Part shown: in pieces, positions 32,320 to 41,638 of the stretch
How positions within the stretch are numbered: the stretch's first letter is position 1
How the letters are laid out: each line of letters begins with the position of its first letter
Source: OM182 bacterium MED-G24
GTDB lineage: Bacteria; Pseudomonadota; Gammaproteobacteria; Pseudomonadales; Azotimanducaceae
Direction of reading: 5' to 3'
NCBI GenBank assembly: GCA_002457275.1
Contig: NTKD01000001.1
Coordinates: 1 to 64,000, forward strand
Length of the DNA stretch: 64,000 bases
The notes under the pieces: model-generated
Databases searched by the model: none
Seen by the model: the letters and a program-made list of their open reading frames with translations, nothing else
What the model was told of the DNA's origin: nothing
Translations under genes and position numbers: made by a program

Positions 32320-32810
32320 GGGCTGCTGACCCACTGTGGTGGCATCCGTGGACTCCTAACCATCTCACCTTCGCAGGTTCCGCGCCATGTGGTCATGGCG
32401 GCAACCGTCGTGCAGACAGTGGTCTAGGTGGTGCTGCGGGCACAGTGTGCTTCGTTTCACCAGGGGGTCACGTTGACAAGTCCTTGGGGCATCAGGAACG
32501 CGAATTATTCGCCTGTATTCTCATGGACAACCAACACCGGGTGATCGATTATCGGGAACTCCTCCATGGCACCATCGATGGTGCCTAGGTCCATATTCGG
32601 GAGATTGTTCGTCACGCTCTACGACGGAATGCGGCGGCGTTGATGCTGGTGCGCAATCACCCTTCAGGGGCGACGGCGCCGAGTGGTTTCGATGTCAGGC
32701 CGAGCAGACGGGCCAGGGACGCCTTGGCCTAGGTGGAGGTTCGGGCCGTCGACCATCTGTTGGTCGCGGGCGATTCGGTTGTTTCACTGGCACAACTGGG
32801 TCACCTTTAA
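32320..32810 (+). pseudogene. radC: Decayed radC gene
   Basis: Fragments of the RadC/JAB-domain family are readable in order: [16 protein letters not shown], then [31 protein letters not shown] at 32586-32588, [28 protein letters not shown] at 32730-32732, and the end VDHLLVAGDSVVSLAQLG at TAA 32808-32810. Both internal TAGs are in the same frame as the natural stop. The metal motif HNHPSG has become RNHPSG. The N-terminal third is missing. Its place before rpmB-rpmG is the conserved gammaproteobacterial position of radC. Confidence 0.85.
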
Positions 32811-32865
32811 GGTGTTGATACGGACTCCCATAGAGGGTCAAAACAGGGCCCAAAGTCGGTAGTCA

Positions 32866-32894
32866 TTGAATGCACGCGACCCTTCTGCTATAAA
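32866..32894 (+). promoter_or_regulatory. Sigma-70 promoter of rpmB-rpmG
   Basis: TTGAAT (32866-32871) and TATAAA (32889-32894) are separated by 17 bp, the optimum for the housekeeping sigma factor. Transcription would start near 32901, leaving a leader of about 36 nt before rpmB. It lies just beyond the dead radC gene. Confidence 0.75.
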
Positions 32895-32936
32895 GTCGCG
32901 CTCAAATTTCAAGCCCCCATATTGAGGTGAGGCGAC

Positions 32937-33173
32937 ATGTCCAAGGTTTGTCAGGTTACCGGTAAGCGTCCGATCAGCGGTAACAATGTATCGCACGCGC
33001 ACAACAAGACCCGTCGTCGTTTCTTGCCGAATTTGCATACCCACCGATTCTGGCTGCCCGGCGAGAATCGATACGTCAAGCTACGTGTATCTTCCAAGGG
33101 GATGCGTATCATCGACAAGAAGGGGATAGAATCGGTCGTGTCAGAGATCCGGGGTCGTGGCGAGCGCGTTTAG
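32937..33173 (+). CDS. rpmB: Ribosomal protein bL28
   Basis: A 78-residue large-subunit protein, full length. [20 protein letters not shown] and [17 protein letters not shown] are diagnostic of bL28. A GAGG ribosome-binding sequence precedes the ATG. It forms a two-gene operon with rpmG. Confidence 0.98.
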   Translation: MSKVCQVTGKRPISGNNVSHAHNKTRRRFLPNLHTHRFWLPGENRYVKLRVSSKGMRIIDKKGIESVVSEIRGRGERV

Positions 33174-33241
33174 AACGTGCCGAACCATATTGACGCCCGT
33201 TTTGTCGAGCGTGGCACGAGACACTTTTTAGGAGCATCGCG

Positions 33242-33397
33242 ATGAGAGAGAAAATCAAACTGGTATCTTCTGCGGGCACCGGTCACTACTACACCACCAG
33301 CAAGAACAAGCGAACCATGCCTGACAAGATGGAGATCAAGAAATTTGATCCTGTTGTTCGCAAACACGTTGTCTACAGCGAATCAAAAATCAAATAG
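33242..33397 (+). CDS. rpmG: Ribosomal protein bL33
   Basis: A 51-residue protein with the bL33 signature [18 protein letters not shown] and [11 protein letters not shown]. It lacks the CxxC pairs that bind zinc in some paralogues, so this is the zinc-independent form. AGGAGC precedes the ATG by seven bases. It is 68 bp after rpmB and co-transcribed with it. Confidence 0.98.
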   Translation: MREKIKLVSSAGTGHYYTTSKNKRTMPDKMEIKKFDPVVRKHVVYSESKIK

Positions 33398-33446
33398 CCT
33401 TGGCTGCTGAGCCCGCTTTTGGTTTGGTGTATCCGTCCTTGGGTGT

Positions 33447-33471
33447 GTTGTTCAACAAGCGGCTGAACAAC
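33447..33471. terminator. Possible stem-loop after rpmG
   Basis: GTTGTTCA (33447-33454) and TGAACAAC (33464-33471) form a perfect 8-bp stem with a 9-base loop, lying between the convergent rpmBG and hyuA genes. There is no run of T after it on either strand, so intrinsic termination is uncertain. Confidence 0.35.
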
Positions 33472-33532
33472 TGAAAAGCTGCGGCCAGGGCGGCCAGAGA
33501 GAGCCTCGATCTCGCACGGTCAACCTCTGGCG

Positions 33533-35572
33533 TCAGGTGCGCAGGTGCAGGTTTCCAAAGTCATCACAGTTTAGCGACCAACCCGGTCGCACCAGTACCG
33601 TCGTATGCCTGTCAGCAATGAGAATAGGTCCGATTTGCCCGTCAAACTGCGCAGTCTCTTCCCCTGAGAACACCGGAATACGGTGACGCTCTCCATCAAG
33701 AAAGACCGATGTATATATGCTGGTCCTGTCCGCTTCTCCCGAGGTCTTTGATCCGAGCTGCGATGATGGTTGAGATGCATCAATGGGAGATTGACGCGCT
33801 CGCGCATTGACGCGTAGATGACACAACTCAACCGTCCGTTCGAGTCTGTGACCGAATCGTTGCTCGTGCAGGATTTGGAAATGCTCCGCGCTGACATCAA
33901 GATTGCCGTGATAGGGGACCTCAAGAGTATGGGTCTGGCCGGCATAACGGAGATCCAGTCCGCGGCGAAACAGGAGAGCATCGTCGGTCTCCCGTTGGAG
34001 TTCACTGGTGGCGGCGTTCTCCAGTTCTCTGAACCAGGTGTTGATCTCAGCGTCGGTCACATCGCGTAGCAGTGACTCTCGCGTTCGAATCATTTCCCGT
34101 CCAGGCGCGGTAGCAAGCATGCCGACCGCTGACAGAACACCGGCATCCCGTGGAACGATGATCTGCGAAATCGCCAGCGCTTCCGCCAGTTCGCAGACGT
34201 GGAGGCCCCCCGCGCCACCGAAACTGGTCAGTACAAAGTCTTGTGGATCAAAGCCTCGCTCGATCGAGATGACCTTCAATGCTGCCACCATGTGTTCGTT
34301 GGCGATGTCGAGGACTCCCTGAGCGACCTCGGGTGCAGGGATAGCGAGGTGTTCAGCGAGATGCTCGATGGCCTTACGGTTTGCGGTCATATCCAGGGGC
34401 AACCGGCCGCCAAAAAACCGGTCAGCAGGAAGTCGACCGAGGAAGGCGTGCGCATCAGTGACCGTTGCTTCAAGGCCGCCTCGCCCGTAACACGCGGGTC
34501 CGGGTTCGGCACCCGCTGAGCGGGGCCCGACCCGCAACAACCCGCCGGAATCTACAATTGCCACTGATCCACCCCCCGCACCGATGGTATGTATATCTGT
34601 CATTGGAACGTGGATTGGCAGATCCGAGATCTGTCCCCGCGCAATGAGAGCGGGCGTGCCATTCAACAGCGACACGTCGGTGGATGTGCCGCCCATGTCG
34701 AATGTGAGCATTCGTTCATGACCCGTCTGCCGAGACAGCATCGTGGCGGCCGCAATACCGCCTGCCGGACCCGAGAGGAGTAGATTCACGGCGCGTGCCG
34801 CTGCCTGTGTTGCGGAGATCGTAAGTCCCGAGGATTGCATGATCGCGATGGTTGATGGCTCGACGGCGTTCACTATGCTCTGCATATAAGATGCGATCGA
34901 CGGTCCGATCCAGGCATTGATCCAGGTTGCGATGCCACGTTCATATTCGCCTGTTGCTGGGAGTACAAAGGAAGAACGGGAGACGAAATACTGATCGCTA
35001 AGCGCAGATTCAATACGTTCTTCTTCGCTCGAATCGAGGTAGGAAAAAACGAGGTTGATGGCGACAGATTCGATGTCCAGCTGTGCCAGTCGTTGTTTCA
35101 ATCTTTGGAGGTCGTCGTCCGAGAGCCGCGTCAGCCACTGCCCGTTCGCCGAAAGCCGGCAGTTGACCTCGATCGTGGGGTGTTCAGCAAAAGGTCGATG
35201 TGGTGGTGCCGGGGTCAGGTCATACAACCGACGACGGGTTTGGCGTCCAATCAGGAGCAAGTCTGCCAGGCCCTCGTTGGTAATGTAGGCCGTCCTTACG
35301 CCTTTGTCTTCCAGAACGGCGTTGGTGGCGACCGTGGTGCCGTGGATGATGGTGAGGTGACCGCGACTAGCTGCTTCAACGAGCCCCATGTCCTCGATGC
35401 CCTGCCAGATGGCGCGGTCCGGGGCGTCCGGGGTGGAGGGGACTTTATGGCTGATCAGTTTGCCCTCGCGGAGCAGAACGAAATCCGTGAAAGTGCCTCC
35501 AGTATCGATGCCCAGGTAGAGCCGGGGCGCCGGGACGCTGGTGACGGGACCGTTGTCTGGCATGCTTGTCAT
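33533..35572 (-). CDS. Hydantoinase/oxoprolinase A-subunit family protein
   Basis: A protein of about 679 residues of the HyuA / N-methylhydantoinase A family, ATP-dependent ring-opening enzymes of the ASKHA fold. YLGIDTGGTFTDFVLL near the N-terminus and LTFDMGGTSTDVSLLNG are the phosphate-binding loops, and LLSGPAGGIAAA is conserved. The partner B subunit (hyuB) is not adjacent, so the substrate is unknown; 5-oxoproline or a hydantoin is plausible. The frame is open to 35764, but ATG 35572 (or 35563) gives the family N-terminus and does not collide with mutM, which is divergent. Confidence 0.88.
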   Translation of the reverse strand: MTSMPDNGPVTSVPAPRLYLGIDTGGTFTDFVLLREGKLISHKVPSTPDAPDRAIWQGIEDMGLVEAASRGHLTIIHGTTVATNAVLEDKGVRTAYITNEGLADLLLIGRQTRRRLYDLTPAPPHRPFAEHPTIEVNCRLSANGQWLTRLSDDDLQRLKQRLAQLDIESVAINLVFSYLDSSEEERIESALSDQYFVSRSSFVLPATGEYERGIATWINAWIGPSIASYMQSIVNAVEPSTIAIMQSSGLTISATQAAARAVNLLLSGPAGGIAAATMLSRQTGHERMLTFDMGGTSTDVSLLNGTPALIARGQISDLPIHVPMTDIHTIGAGGGSVAIVDSGGLLRVGPRSAGAEPGPACYGRGGLEATVTDAHAFLGRLPADRFFGGRLPLDMTANRKAIEHLAEHLAIPAPEVAQGVLDIANEHMVAALKVISIERGFDPQDFVLTSFGGAGGLHVCELAEALAISQIIVPRDAGVLSAVGMLATAPGREMIRTRESLLRDVTDAEINTWFRELENAATSELQRETDDALLFRRGLDLRYAGQTHTLEVPYHGNLDVSAEHFQILHEQRFGHRLERTVELCHLRVNARARQSPIDASQPSSQLGSKTSGEADRTSIYTSVFLDGERHRIPVFSGEETAQFDGQIGPILIADRHTTVLVRPGWSLNCDDFGNLHLRT

Positions 35573-35713
35573 TTTGTGAATGGGTTGCCCAGTGTGGCAT
35601 GTCATCCCGACCCCGGGAAGTGACTGGTATGATCTGATGAGCGAGGGGCGCCGGTGATCGCTCCCCCCCGGGTCGTTTTCGGAGAATTGGATGATTGATA
35701 CGAGTGCTTGACC

Positions 35714-36526
35714 GTGCCTGAACTGCCAGAGGTCGAAACTACACGGTCTGGGATTGAGCCTCACGTGGTTGGTCGCCAGGTGACGTCAGTTGTGGTTCGC
35801 GACAGACGTCTCCGTTGGCCGATTGATCCTGGGTTACCACAGTATTTGACGGGACAACGAATCCTGTCAGTGGCTCGACGCGCGAAATACCTGCTCCTCG
35901 TCACCCCTGGTGGTCGGTTCATGATTCATCTGGGTATGTCGGGATCGTTGAGAATGACCAAATCTGGTGTTGAACCGGGCACCCATGACCATGTGGATAT
36001 CGTGTTTGATCGGGATCGTTGCCTGCGGTACCGGGATCCTCGGCGATTTGGTTCGATGTTCTGGTTAGTCGGTGATGACAGCCATCCCCTTCTTGATCAT
36101 CTTGGACCCGAACCCTTATCGGACACGTTCTCGGGTGATTATCTCTATCAAACGTCCAGGGGTCGCCGCGGACCGGTCAAAGCATTCGTTATGAATGCTG
36201 ATGTTGTTGTTGGCGTGGGCAACATCTACGCGAACGAAAGCCTGCATAAGGCGGGTATTCATCCAGGACGAGCGGCGGGCGCGATCTCAGCCGAACGCTA
36301 CAACCGGTTGGCCGGGTGTATCAAGGAGACACTTCAGGCAGCTATCGAGGCGGGCGGTACGACGCTTAGAGACTTTGTGCGAGAGGACGGCGCACCGGGT
36401 TATTTCAGCCAGGCACTGCTCGTCTACGGCCGTGCGGGCCTGCCATGTCAGGGCTGTAGTAGAACACTCAAGGAAATCCGACAGACCGGTCGGACGACGG
36501 TTTATTGCACCAGCTGTCAGCGCTAG
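35714..36526 (+). CDS. mutM: Formamidopyrimidine-DNA glycosylase
   Basis: A 270-residue base-excision enzyme that removes 8-oxoguanine and nicks the strand. After Met removal the N-terminal Pro is the catalytic nucleophile, so the start must read M-PELPEVE. That is met only by GTG 35714, not the in-frame TTG at 35708. KAFVMNADVVVGVGNIYANE and a C-terminal zinc finger (C-x2-C...C-x2-C, ending CTSCQR) are present. Its TAG stop shares CTAG 36523-36526 with the coaD stop on the other strand. Confidence 0.96.
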   Translation: MPELPEVETTRSGIEPHVVGRQVTSVVVRDRRLRWPIDPGLPQYLTGQRILSVARRAKYLLLVTPGGRFMIHLGMSGSLRMTKSGVEPGTHDHVDIVFDRDRCLRYRDPRRFGSMFWLVGDDSHPLLDHLGPEPLSDTFSGDYLYQTSRGRRGPVKAFVMNADVVVGVGNIYANESLHKAGIHPGRAAGAISAERYNRLAGCIKETLQAAIEAGGTTLRDFVREDGAPGYFSQALLVYGRAGLPCQGCSRTLKEIRQTGRTTVYCTSCQR

Positions 36527-36999
36527 GTGATGACACCGTCTTGCAGGGCTTTCGCAACCTCTGGGCAGACAAACTTCTCAACGTTGCCGCCGTAGCCTGC
36601 TATCTGTCGGACCAGCGATGATGAGATGTAGGAGAACTCCTCGCTGGTCGCGAGGAAAATGGTCTCAAGCTCTGGGACCAGCGCTCGATTCATGTTCAGC
36701 ATCTGGAACTCGTATTCGAAGTCCGTTACGGTCCGGATGCCTTTCAGGATGGCGGTGGCGCCGATCTTCTGGGCGTAGTCCACGGTCAGCACATTGAACC
36801 GTGCCACCTCAACGCCGTTGATATGGCTGAGAGCTTGTTCAGCGAGTTCGACGCGAGTTCCGAGTTCGCTGGGGTTTTTGTGTGGGCTGGTTGCGATACC
36901 AACAACCACGCGATCGAACATCTTGATGGCACGTTCGACAAGATCGACGTGTCCATTGTGGATGGGGTTGAAGGTGCCGGGATACAGTGCGGTTCTCAT
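36523..36999 (-). CDS. coaD: Phosphopantetheine adenylyltransferase
   Basis: A 158-residue enzyme of coenzyme A synthesis that transfers AMP to 4'-phosphopantetheine. The nucleotidyltransferase motif is YPGTFNPIHNGH at residues 6-17, and the late ISSSLVR is present. It is 33 bp after rsmD on the same strand. Its stop overlaps that of mutM by four bases. Confidence 0.97.
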   Translation of the reverse strand: MRTALYPGTFNPIHNGHVDLVERAIKMFDRVVVGIATSPHKNPSELGTRVELAEQALSHINGVEVARFNVLTVDYAQKIGATAILKGIRTVTDFEYEFQMLNMNRALVPELETIFLATSEEFSYISSSLVRQIAGYGGNVEKFVCPEVAKALQDGVIT

Positions 37000-37032
37000 A
37001 AATCATCGAGGCGGCCGTTCAGTCGCCGCTAA

Positions 37033-37686
37033 TCATACACAAACCCCGTTGGTGGGGCATCCGGATGATTGGCTCAGCAGGCCATAGTGTACATCTCCTG
37101 CTCGTTTATACCGATCGATCTGCCATTTTGAAGGCAGCGTAAGGGCATCCAGTGCGCGGGGGCTTTCCACGTAGACCATCGCAGAGTCTGCCAGAAGCCC
37201 GTGCGCAGACAGGTCCTCGAGTGTTGAGAGCATCAGGTTGTTGTCAGCGGTGTGGCCGTCACAGAGCGAAAAGGGGGGGTCAAGGAAGACAAGATCGAAC
37301 TGTTCCTTTGAGCCTGAGACGAAGTGATCCGCATGGCTTGCGTGTAGTGTCACGGTGTCTAGACCGCCAAGATGCGACAAGGTCGATCGAATGTGGTGGA
37401 CGACTTCGGGGTTGCGGTCGACCAAAGTGACACTGGCGGCACCCCTAGATAGTGCTTCAATCGATAAAATGCCACTCCCGGCGAACAGATCCAAGCAGCG
37501 ACTACCCGGGGTTCTGGTCCCTAACCAATTGAACAGGGTCTCCCGGATTCGGTCCGGGGTTGGGCGAACTTCGATTGAATCGATGAAATCAATTTTTCGT
37601 GAACGCCATCGACCTGCGATAATGCGCAGGCTGTTTTGAGGACGGCGCCTCCCTTTTGGACGACGGGCCAAGAGAACCTCAGACAA
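37033..37686 (-). CDS. rsmD: 16S rRNA (guanine966-N2)-methyltransferase
   Basis: A 217-residue SAM-dependent methyltransferase. LRIIAGRWRSRKI, VRPTPDRIRETLFNWL, LDLFAGSGILSIEALSRGA (SAM loop) and the catalytic DPPF are all as in RsmD. It is divergent from ftsY with 31 bp between the start codons, the usual arrangement in this group. Confidence 0.96.
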   Translation of the reverse strand: MSEVLLARRPKGRRRPQNSLRIIAGRWRSRKIDFIDSIEVRPTPDRIRETLFNWLGTRTPGSRCLDLFAGSGILSIEALSRGAASVTLVDRNPEVVHHIRSTLSHLGGLDTVTLHASHADHFVSGSKEQFDLVFLDPPFSLCDGHTADNNLMLSTLEDLSAHGLLADSAMVYVESPRALDALTLPSKWQIDRYKRAGDVHYGLLSQSSGCPTNGVCV

Positions 37687-37717
37687 GTTGTTAGATCACA
37701 CCCAGAACTGATCCATT

Positions 37718-38665
37718 ATGAATGACGAGAGTGAAAACGAGAAACGACCCGGTTTCTTCGGTCGGCTGAAGGCGGGGTTGGCGAGAACACGGTCGCGCCT
37801 GACCGATTCCATTGAAGACCTGGTCCTGGGAGAGAAAGCGGTTGATGACGCTTTGCTGGAGGACATTGAGGCAGCATTGCTCAGTGCTGACGTGGGCGTT
37901 GCTGCAACATCGGAGATTTTAGAGAACATGACAAGACGCGTTGCTCGCGCCGAGCTTGCCGACAGTGAGGCCGTGTATCAGGGGTTGCGCGAGGAACTCC
38001 TCGCCATCATAGCGCCGTGCGAGGTATCGATGGACGTCACTGCGGCGTCGCCGTTTGTCATCCTGATGGTAGGGGTCAACGGCGCAGGTAAAACCACCAC
38101 GGTCGGTAAGCTGGCGCAGCACTACAAGAGGGAAGGTCTGGGTGTCTTGCTTGCCGCTGGTGATACCTACCGTGCGGCCGCGGTCGAGCAATTGGAGGTT
38201 TGGGGTGAGCGAAACGGGGTACCCGTCGTCGCACAGCATATGGGAGCAGACAGTGCGTCGGTGGTGTTTGATGCGCTGTCAGCCGCTCAGGCCAGAAACA
38301 TGGATCTCCTGATTGCAGACACTGCCGGCCGATTGCAGAGTAAAAAGAACCTGATGGAAGAGCTCTCGAAGGTTCAGCGCGTTTTGAAGAAACTGGATGA
38401 GAATGCACCACACGAAGTATTGTTGGTTGTGGATGCAAGTACGGGCCAGAACGCGATCAGCCAGGCACAGGAGTTTCTGGCAGCGGTTGACGTGAGCGGT
38501 ATCGTCATTACCAAGCTGGACGGAACAGCGAAAGGCGGTGTTATTTTCGCGATTGCCAAGCAGCTTGCGATTCCCATTCGTTATATCGGCGTCGGGGAAT
38601 CGGCGGAGGATCTCCGACCCTTCAATGCCGAAGACTTTGTTGAAGCGCTTTTCCCGGCCCCCTGA
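37718..38665 (+). CDS. ftsY: Signal recognition particle receptor FtsY
   Basis: A 315-residue SRP GTPase that receives ribosome-SRP complexes at the membrane. The acidic N-terminal A domain is very short (about 10 residues against about 200 in E. coli), while the NG core is complete: P-loop GVNGAGKT at 119-126, DTYRAAA, DTAGRLQ and TKLDGTAKGG. Membrane contact would rely on the N-domain helices. ftsE follows after 16 bp. Confidence 0.97.
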   Translation: MNDESENEKRPGFFGRLKAGLARTRSRLTDSIEDLVLGEKAVDDALLEDIEAALLSADVGVAATSEILENMTRRVARAELADSEAVYQGLREELLAIIAPCEVSMDVTAASPFVILMVGVNGAGKTTTVGKLAQHYKREGLGVLLAAGDTYRAAAVEQLEVWGERNGVPVVAQHMGADSASVVFDALSAAQARNMDLLIADTAGRLQSKKNLMEELSKVQRVLKKLDENAPHEVLLVVDASTGQNAISQAQEFLAAVDVSGIVITKLDGTAKGGVIFAIAKQLAIPIRYIGVGESAEDLRPFNAEDFVEALFPAP

Positions 38666-38681
38666 TGCGGTTTTCACTGAG

Positions 38682-39335
38682 ATGATTCGATTTGATGCGG
38701 TGAGTAAACGGTATCCGGGAGGGCAGGACGCGCTATCCGGGGTCACGTTTGAGATCGCCGAACGACAAATGGTCATACTCACAGGGCACTCAGGAGCCGG
38801 AAAGAGCACGCTGCTCAAGTTGATTATGCTGATGGAGCAACCAAGCCACGGGCAGGTATTCGTGGGTGGGCAGAACCTTGCACGTTTGGGGCGGCGCCAG
38901 ATTCCAGGCTTGCGTCGGCAGGTGGGAGTGGTGTTCCAGAATCACCAGCTACTTTTTGATCGCACGGTCTATGACAACGTGGCATTGCCTCTGATTATTG
39001 CGGGTCTGGGCCCCAAGGAAACTGGCCGAAGGGTGCGCGCCGCGCTTTCCAAGGTGGGGCTTTCAGGTAAAGAGAACCAGTTGCCCATCGCATTATCGGG
39101 TGGAGAGCAGCAACGGGTGGGGATTGCCCGTGCGGTAGTGAACAAACCACCCGTGCTTCTGGCGGATGAACCGACTGGCAACCTCGATCCGGATCTCTCG
39201 CGTGAGATCATGGCATTGTTCAGCGAGTTCAATCAGGTGGGTGTGACTGTCCTGATCGCGACCCACGATCTAGGGCTGATCGGTGAAATGGGTCATCCGG
39301 AAATGCGACTCTCGGGCGGGCGGCTCGTGTCATGA
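38682..39335 (+). CDS. ftsE: Cell division ATP-binding protein FtsE
   Basis: A 217-residue ABC ATPase of the FtsEX complex, which activates septal peptidoglycan hydrolases. Walker [10 protein letters not shown] at residues 35-43, signature [14 protein letters not shown] and Walker [12 protein letters not shown] are present. The frame is open into ftsY, but ATG 38682 gives the family N-terminus ([14 protein letters not shown]). It overlaps ftsX by 4 bp (ATGA). Confidence 0.97.
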   Translation: MIRFDAVSKRYPGGQDALSGVTFEIAERQMVILTGHSGAGKSTLLKLIMLMEQPSHGQVFVGGQNLARLGRRQIPGLRRQVGVVFQNHQLLFDRTVYDNVALPLIIAGLGPKETGRRVRAALSKVGLSGKENQLPIALSGGEQQRVGIARAVVNKPPVLLADEPTGNLDPDLSREIMALFSEFNQVGVTVLIATHDLGLIGEMGHPEMRLSGGRLVS

Positions 39336-40282
39336 GTGAGCGGTTTCCTGGCGTTGGCGCGACACGGCAACAGGCCCGACCCGGTTTGCGATCCTGGTTG
39401 GACCACCATAGGAGCGTCGCACGTCAAACCCTCGTTGATCTGACCGAACAGCGACTTGCCAATGCCCTCAGTTGTCTCGTCATCGGTATCTCCATGGCGT
39501 TGCCTACATTGTTTTATCTTATGCTGATGAATGTGGCGCAGATCGGTGATAGCTGGGACGGCCAGCCACGGGTCAGTCTGTACGTTCTTCAAGACGCGGA
39601 GCCCGAGAGCGTTCTGAATGAGGTTGAGCAGATCGTAGGGACGACGAGGGTACATCTGATTTCCGCAGAGGATGCCCTGGTGCAGTTTGCTGCATCGTCA
39701 GGATTTAGTGATGTCCTGGCCGCTCTGGATGACAATCCACTCCCGGCTGTCGTGGAGGTTCGACCCGCCGGGACGGCCACGGAAGTTAGTGCGTTGATTG
39801 GGCAGCTCTCCATGCTTGCGGGTGTTGATGATGTCACCGTTGATATCGCCTGGATCGAACGGCTGAATGCACTGGTGCGCTTTGGCGAGTACCTGGTGAT
39901 GGTCGTCGGCATGTTGTTGGCATTTGGTGTGACACTTTCTATAGGCAACACCATTCGGCTTGCGATTGAAAATCGCCGGGCAGAGATCCTGGTTGTCAAG
40001 CTCGTGGGTGGTACGGACGCGTTTGTGCGTCGGCCGTTTCTCTATCTCGGCCTCTGGTACGGTCTGGGTGGCGCGCTCATGTGTTGTTTCATGTTGTGGG
40101 GTTCGATGTGGCTGTTGCAGGCGCCGATCTATCAACTGATTGCCTCCTATGAGTCGAGCTACAGCCTGAGAGGGCTGACGCTTTTGGATATTCTGACGCT
40201 CATGATCGTTGGCATTGTATTGGGTGTCATGGGAGCGGCGCTCGCAGTCGGACGCCACCTGAGAGAGATTGAACCCCGCTGA
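39332..40282 (+). CDS. ftsX: Cell division membrane protein FtsX
   Basis: A 316-residue protein with a cytoplasmic N-terminal stretch, four membrane helices and a large periplasmic loop between helices 1 and 2. That loop carries the site for the hydrolase activator in relatives. [21 protein letters not shown] is typical of FtsX. Start and stop codons overlap with ftsE, indicating coupled translation. Confidence 0.95.
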   Translation: MSERFPGVGATRQQARPGLRSWLDHHRSVARQTLVDLTEQRLANALSCLVIGISMALPTLFYLMLMNVAQIGDSWDGQPRVSLYVLQDAEPESVLNEVEQIVGTTRVHLISAEDALVQFAASSGFSDVLAALDDNPLPAVVEVRPAGTATEVSALIGQLSMLAGVDDVTVDIAWIERLNALVRFGEYLVMVVGMLLAFGVTLSIGNTIRLAIENRRAEILVVKLVGGTDAFVRRPFLYLGLWYGLGGALMCCFMLWGSMWLLQAPIYQLIASYESSYSLRGLTLLDILTLMIVGIVLGVMGAALAVGRHLREIEPR

Positions 40283-40320
40283 CAGGGACCTCTGGCTGGC
40301 GAACTCGCCAGGTGGCCGCG

Positions 40321-40349
40321 TTGAGTACCGCATTATGCAGGTGTACAAT
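40321..40349 (+). promoter_or_regulatory. Sigma-70 promoter of rpoH
   Basis: TTGAGT (40321-40326) and TACAAT (40344-40349) stand 17 bp apart. Transcription would begin near 40356, 25 nt before the rpoH ATG. This rules out the in-frame upstream GTG (40312) as the main start. Confidence 0.7.
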
Positions 40350-40380
40350 CGCGAGCCCTTCAAAACACCCGTGCCAAACG

Positions 40381-41265
40381 ATGGCGACCGCAACGCAGTC
40401 TCTGCAGTCATTCCTGAACAACACCCCCGGTGCTGATCTGGATGCTTACATCACGGCAGTGAACAGTGTGCCGATGCTGTCTGTAGATCGTGAGCAATCC
40501 CTGGCCAACCGATTGTTCTATGAGGGTGATCTGGAAGCCGCTAGGGAGATGGTCCTGGCTCACCTACGTTTTGTTGTCTATGTGGCACGTTCTTATAGGG
40601 GCTATGGACTGGCGGAAGCGGACCTGATCCAAGAGGGCAACGTCGGCCTGATGAAGGCCGTGAAGCGATTCAATCCTGAATACGGCGTGCGACTGGTTTC
40701 GTTTGCTGTCCATTGGATCAAGGCGGAAATCCATGAGTTTATTCTGCGTAACTGGCGGATTGTTAAGGTTGCAACCACAAAGGCACAGCGGAAACTCTTC
40801 TTCAATCTGCGCAGTGCGCACAAACGACTGGGCTGGATGAACTCGGGAGAGGTCGACGCAATGGCCGAGGAGCTTGGGGTCACGGCGAAAGATGTCAGGG
40901 TGATGGAAGGGCGGTTGGCGCAGGCAGACGAGCCCTATGATGCTGCGGAGCTAGAGGAAGGCTATGTGCCTGGTACCCGGGTCAGCCCTGCTCGAATGCT
41001 CGCAGATGTAGACGGCGACCCAGCGCTTGCTGTCATAGCCGCACGTATGGAGCGTGCCCAGAGTGACTCCCTGATGAATGCGTTCAGCGAACTGGATGAT
41101 CGATCGCAGGATATTGTTCGATCACGTTGGCTGGTGGAGGACAAGGTCACCCTTCAGGTGCTGGCGGATCGATACGGTGTTTCTGCTGAACGGGTTCGAC
41201 AACTCGAAAAAAACGCGCTCGGAAAGCTGAAGAACATTCTTCTTCCTGACGATCGTGTCGACTAG
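40381..41265 (+). CDS. rpoH: RNA polymerase sigma factor sigma-32
   Basis: A 294-residue heat-shock sigma factor. Region 2 contains SHLRFVV-like [36 protein letters not shown] and [20 protein letters not shown]. The RpoH box reads QRKLFFNLR, and region 4 ends [19 protein letters not shown]. It follows ftsYEX, as in other gammaproteobacteria, with its own promoter. The following gene begins inside its last codons. Confidence 0.98.
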   Translation: MATATQSLQSFLNNTPGADLDAYITAVNSVPMLSVDREQSLANRLFYEGDLEAAREMVLAHLRFVVYVARSYRGYGLAEADLIQEGNVGLMKAVKRFNPEYGVRLVSFAVHWIKAEIHEFILRNWRIVKVATTKAQRKLFFNLRSAHKRLGWMNSGEVDAMAEELGVTAKDVRVMEGRLAQADEPYDAAELEEGYVPGTRVSPARMLADVDGDPALAVIAARMERAQSDSLMNAFSELDDRSQDIVRSRWLVEDKVTLQVLADRYGVSAERVRQLEKNALGKLKNILLPDDRVD

Positions 41266-41638
41266 CCATGTGCTCGGTGCCCTTGCCAGCCTGGCAGGCG
41301 GATTGTCGGTCCTGTTGGGTGCTTTCGGTGCGCACGCCCTCAAAAACAAGATCGAACCAGCACTGCTGACTGCGTATAACACGGCGGTGGCTTACCAGAT
41401 GGTGCACGCGGTCGCGGTGCTCGTGATCGTGTTGCTGGCAAGAACTAGCGAGTCTCCCGGGCTTTACCATGGTGCGGCCGTGTCCATGCTATCCGGCATC
41501 CTGCTGTTTAGCGGTAGCCTCTACGCATTGACTTTGCTGGGTTGGCGCTGGTTTGGTCCGATCACACCGCTTGGTGGATTGTTGTTGATGATGGGTTGGG
41601 TGTTACTGCTGGTTGCGATGATCCGATCCAATGCATGA
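41255..41638 (+). CDS. DUF423 family membrane protein
   Basis: A 127-residue protein with four hydrophobic helices and the family motif LGAFGAHAL near the N-terminus, then [10 protein letters not shown] and [13 protein letters not shown]. Function is unknown; E. coli YgdD is a homologue. It starts with GTG 41255 inside the end of rpoH (11-bp overlap) and its end overlaps trmB by 8 bp, so the three are probably translated together. Confidence 0.9.
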   Translation: MSTSHVLGALASLAGGLSVLLGAFGAHALKNKIEPALLTAYNTAVAYQMVHAVAVLVIVLLARTSESPGLYHGAAVSMLSGILLFSGSLYALTLLGWRWFGPITPLGGLLLMMGWVLLLVAMIRSNA

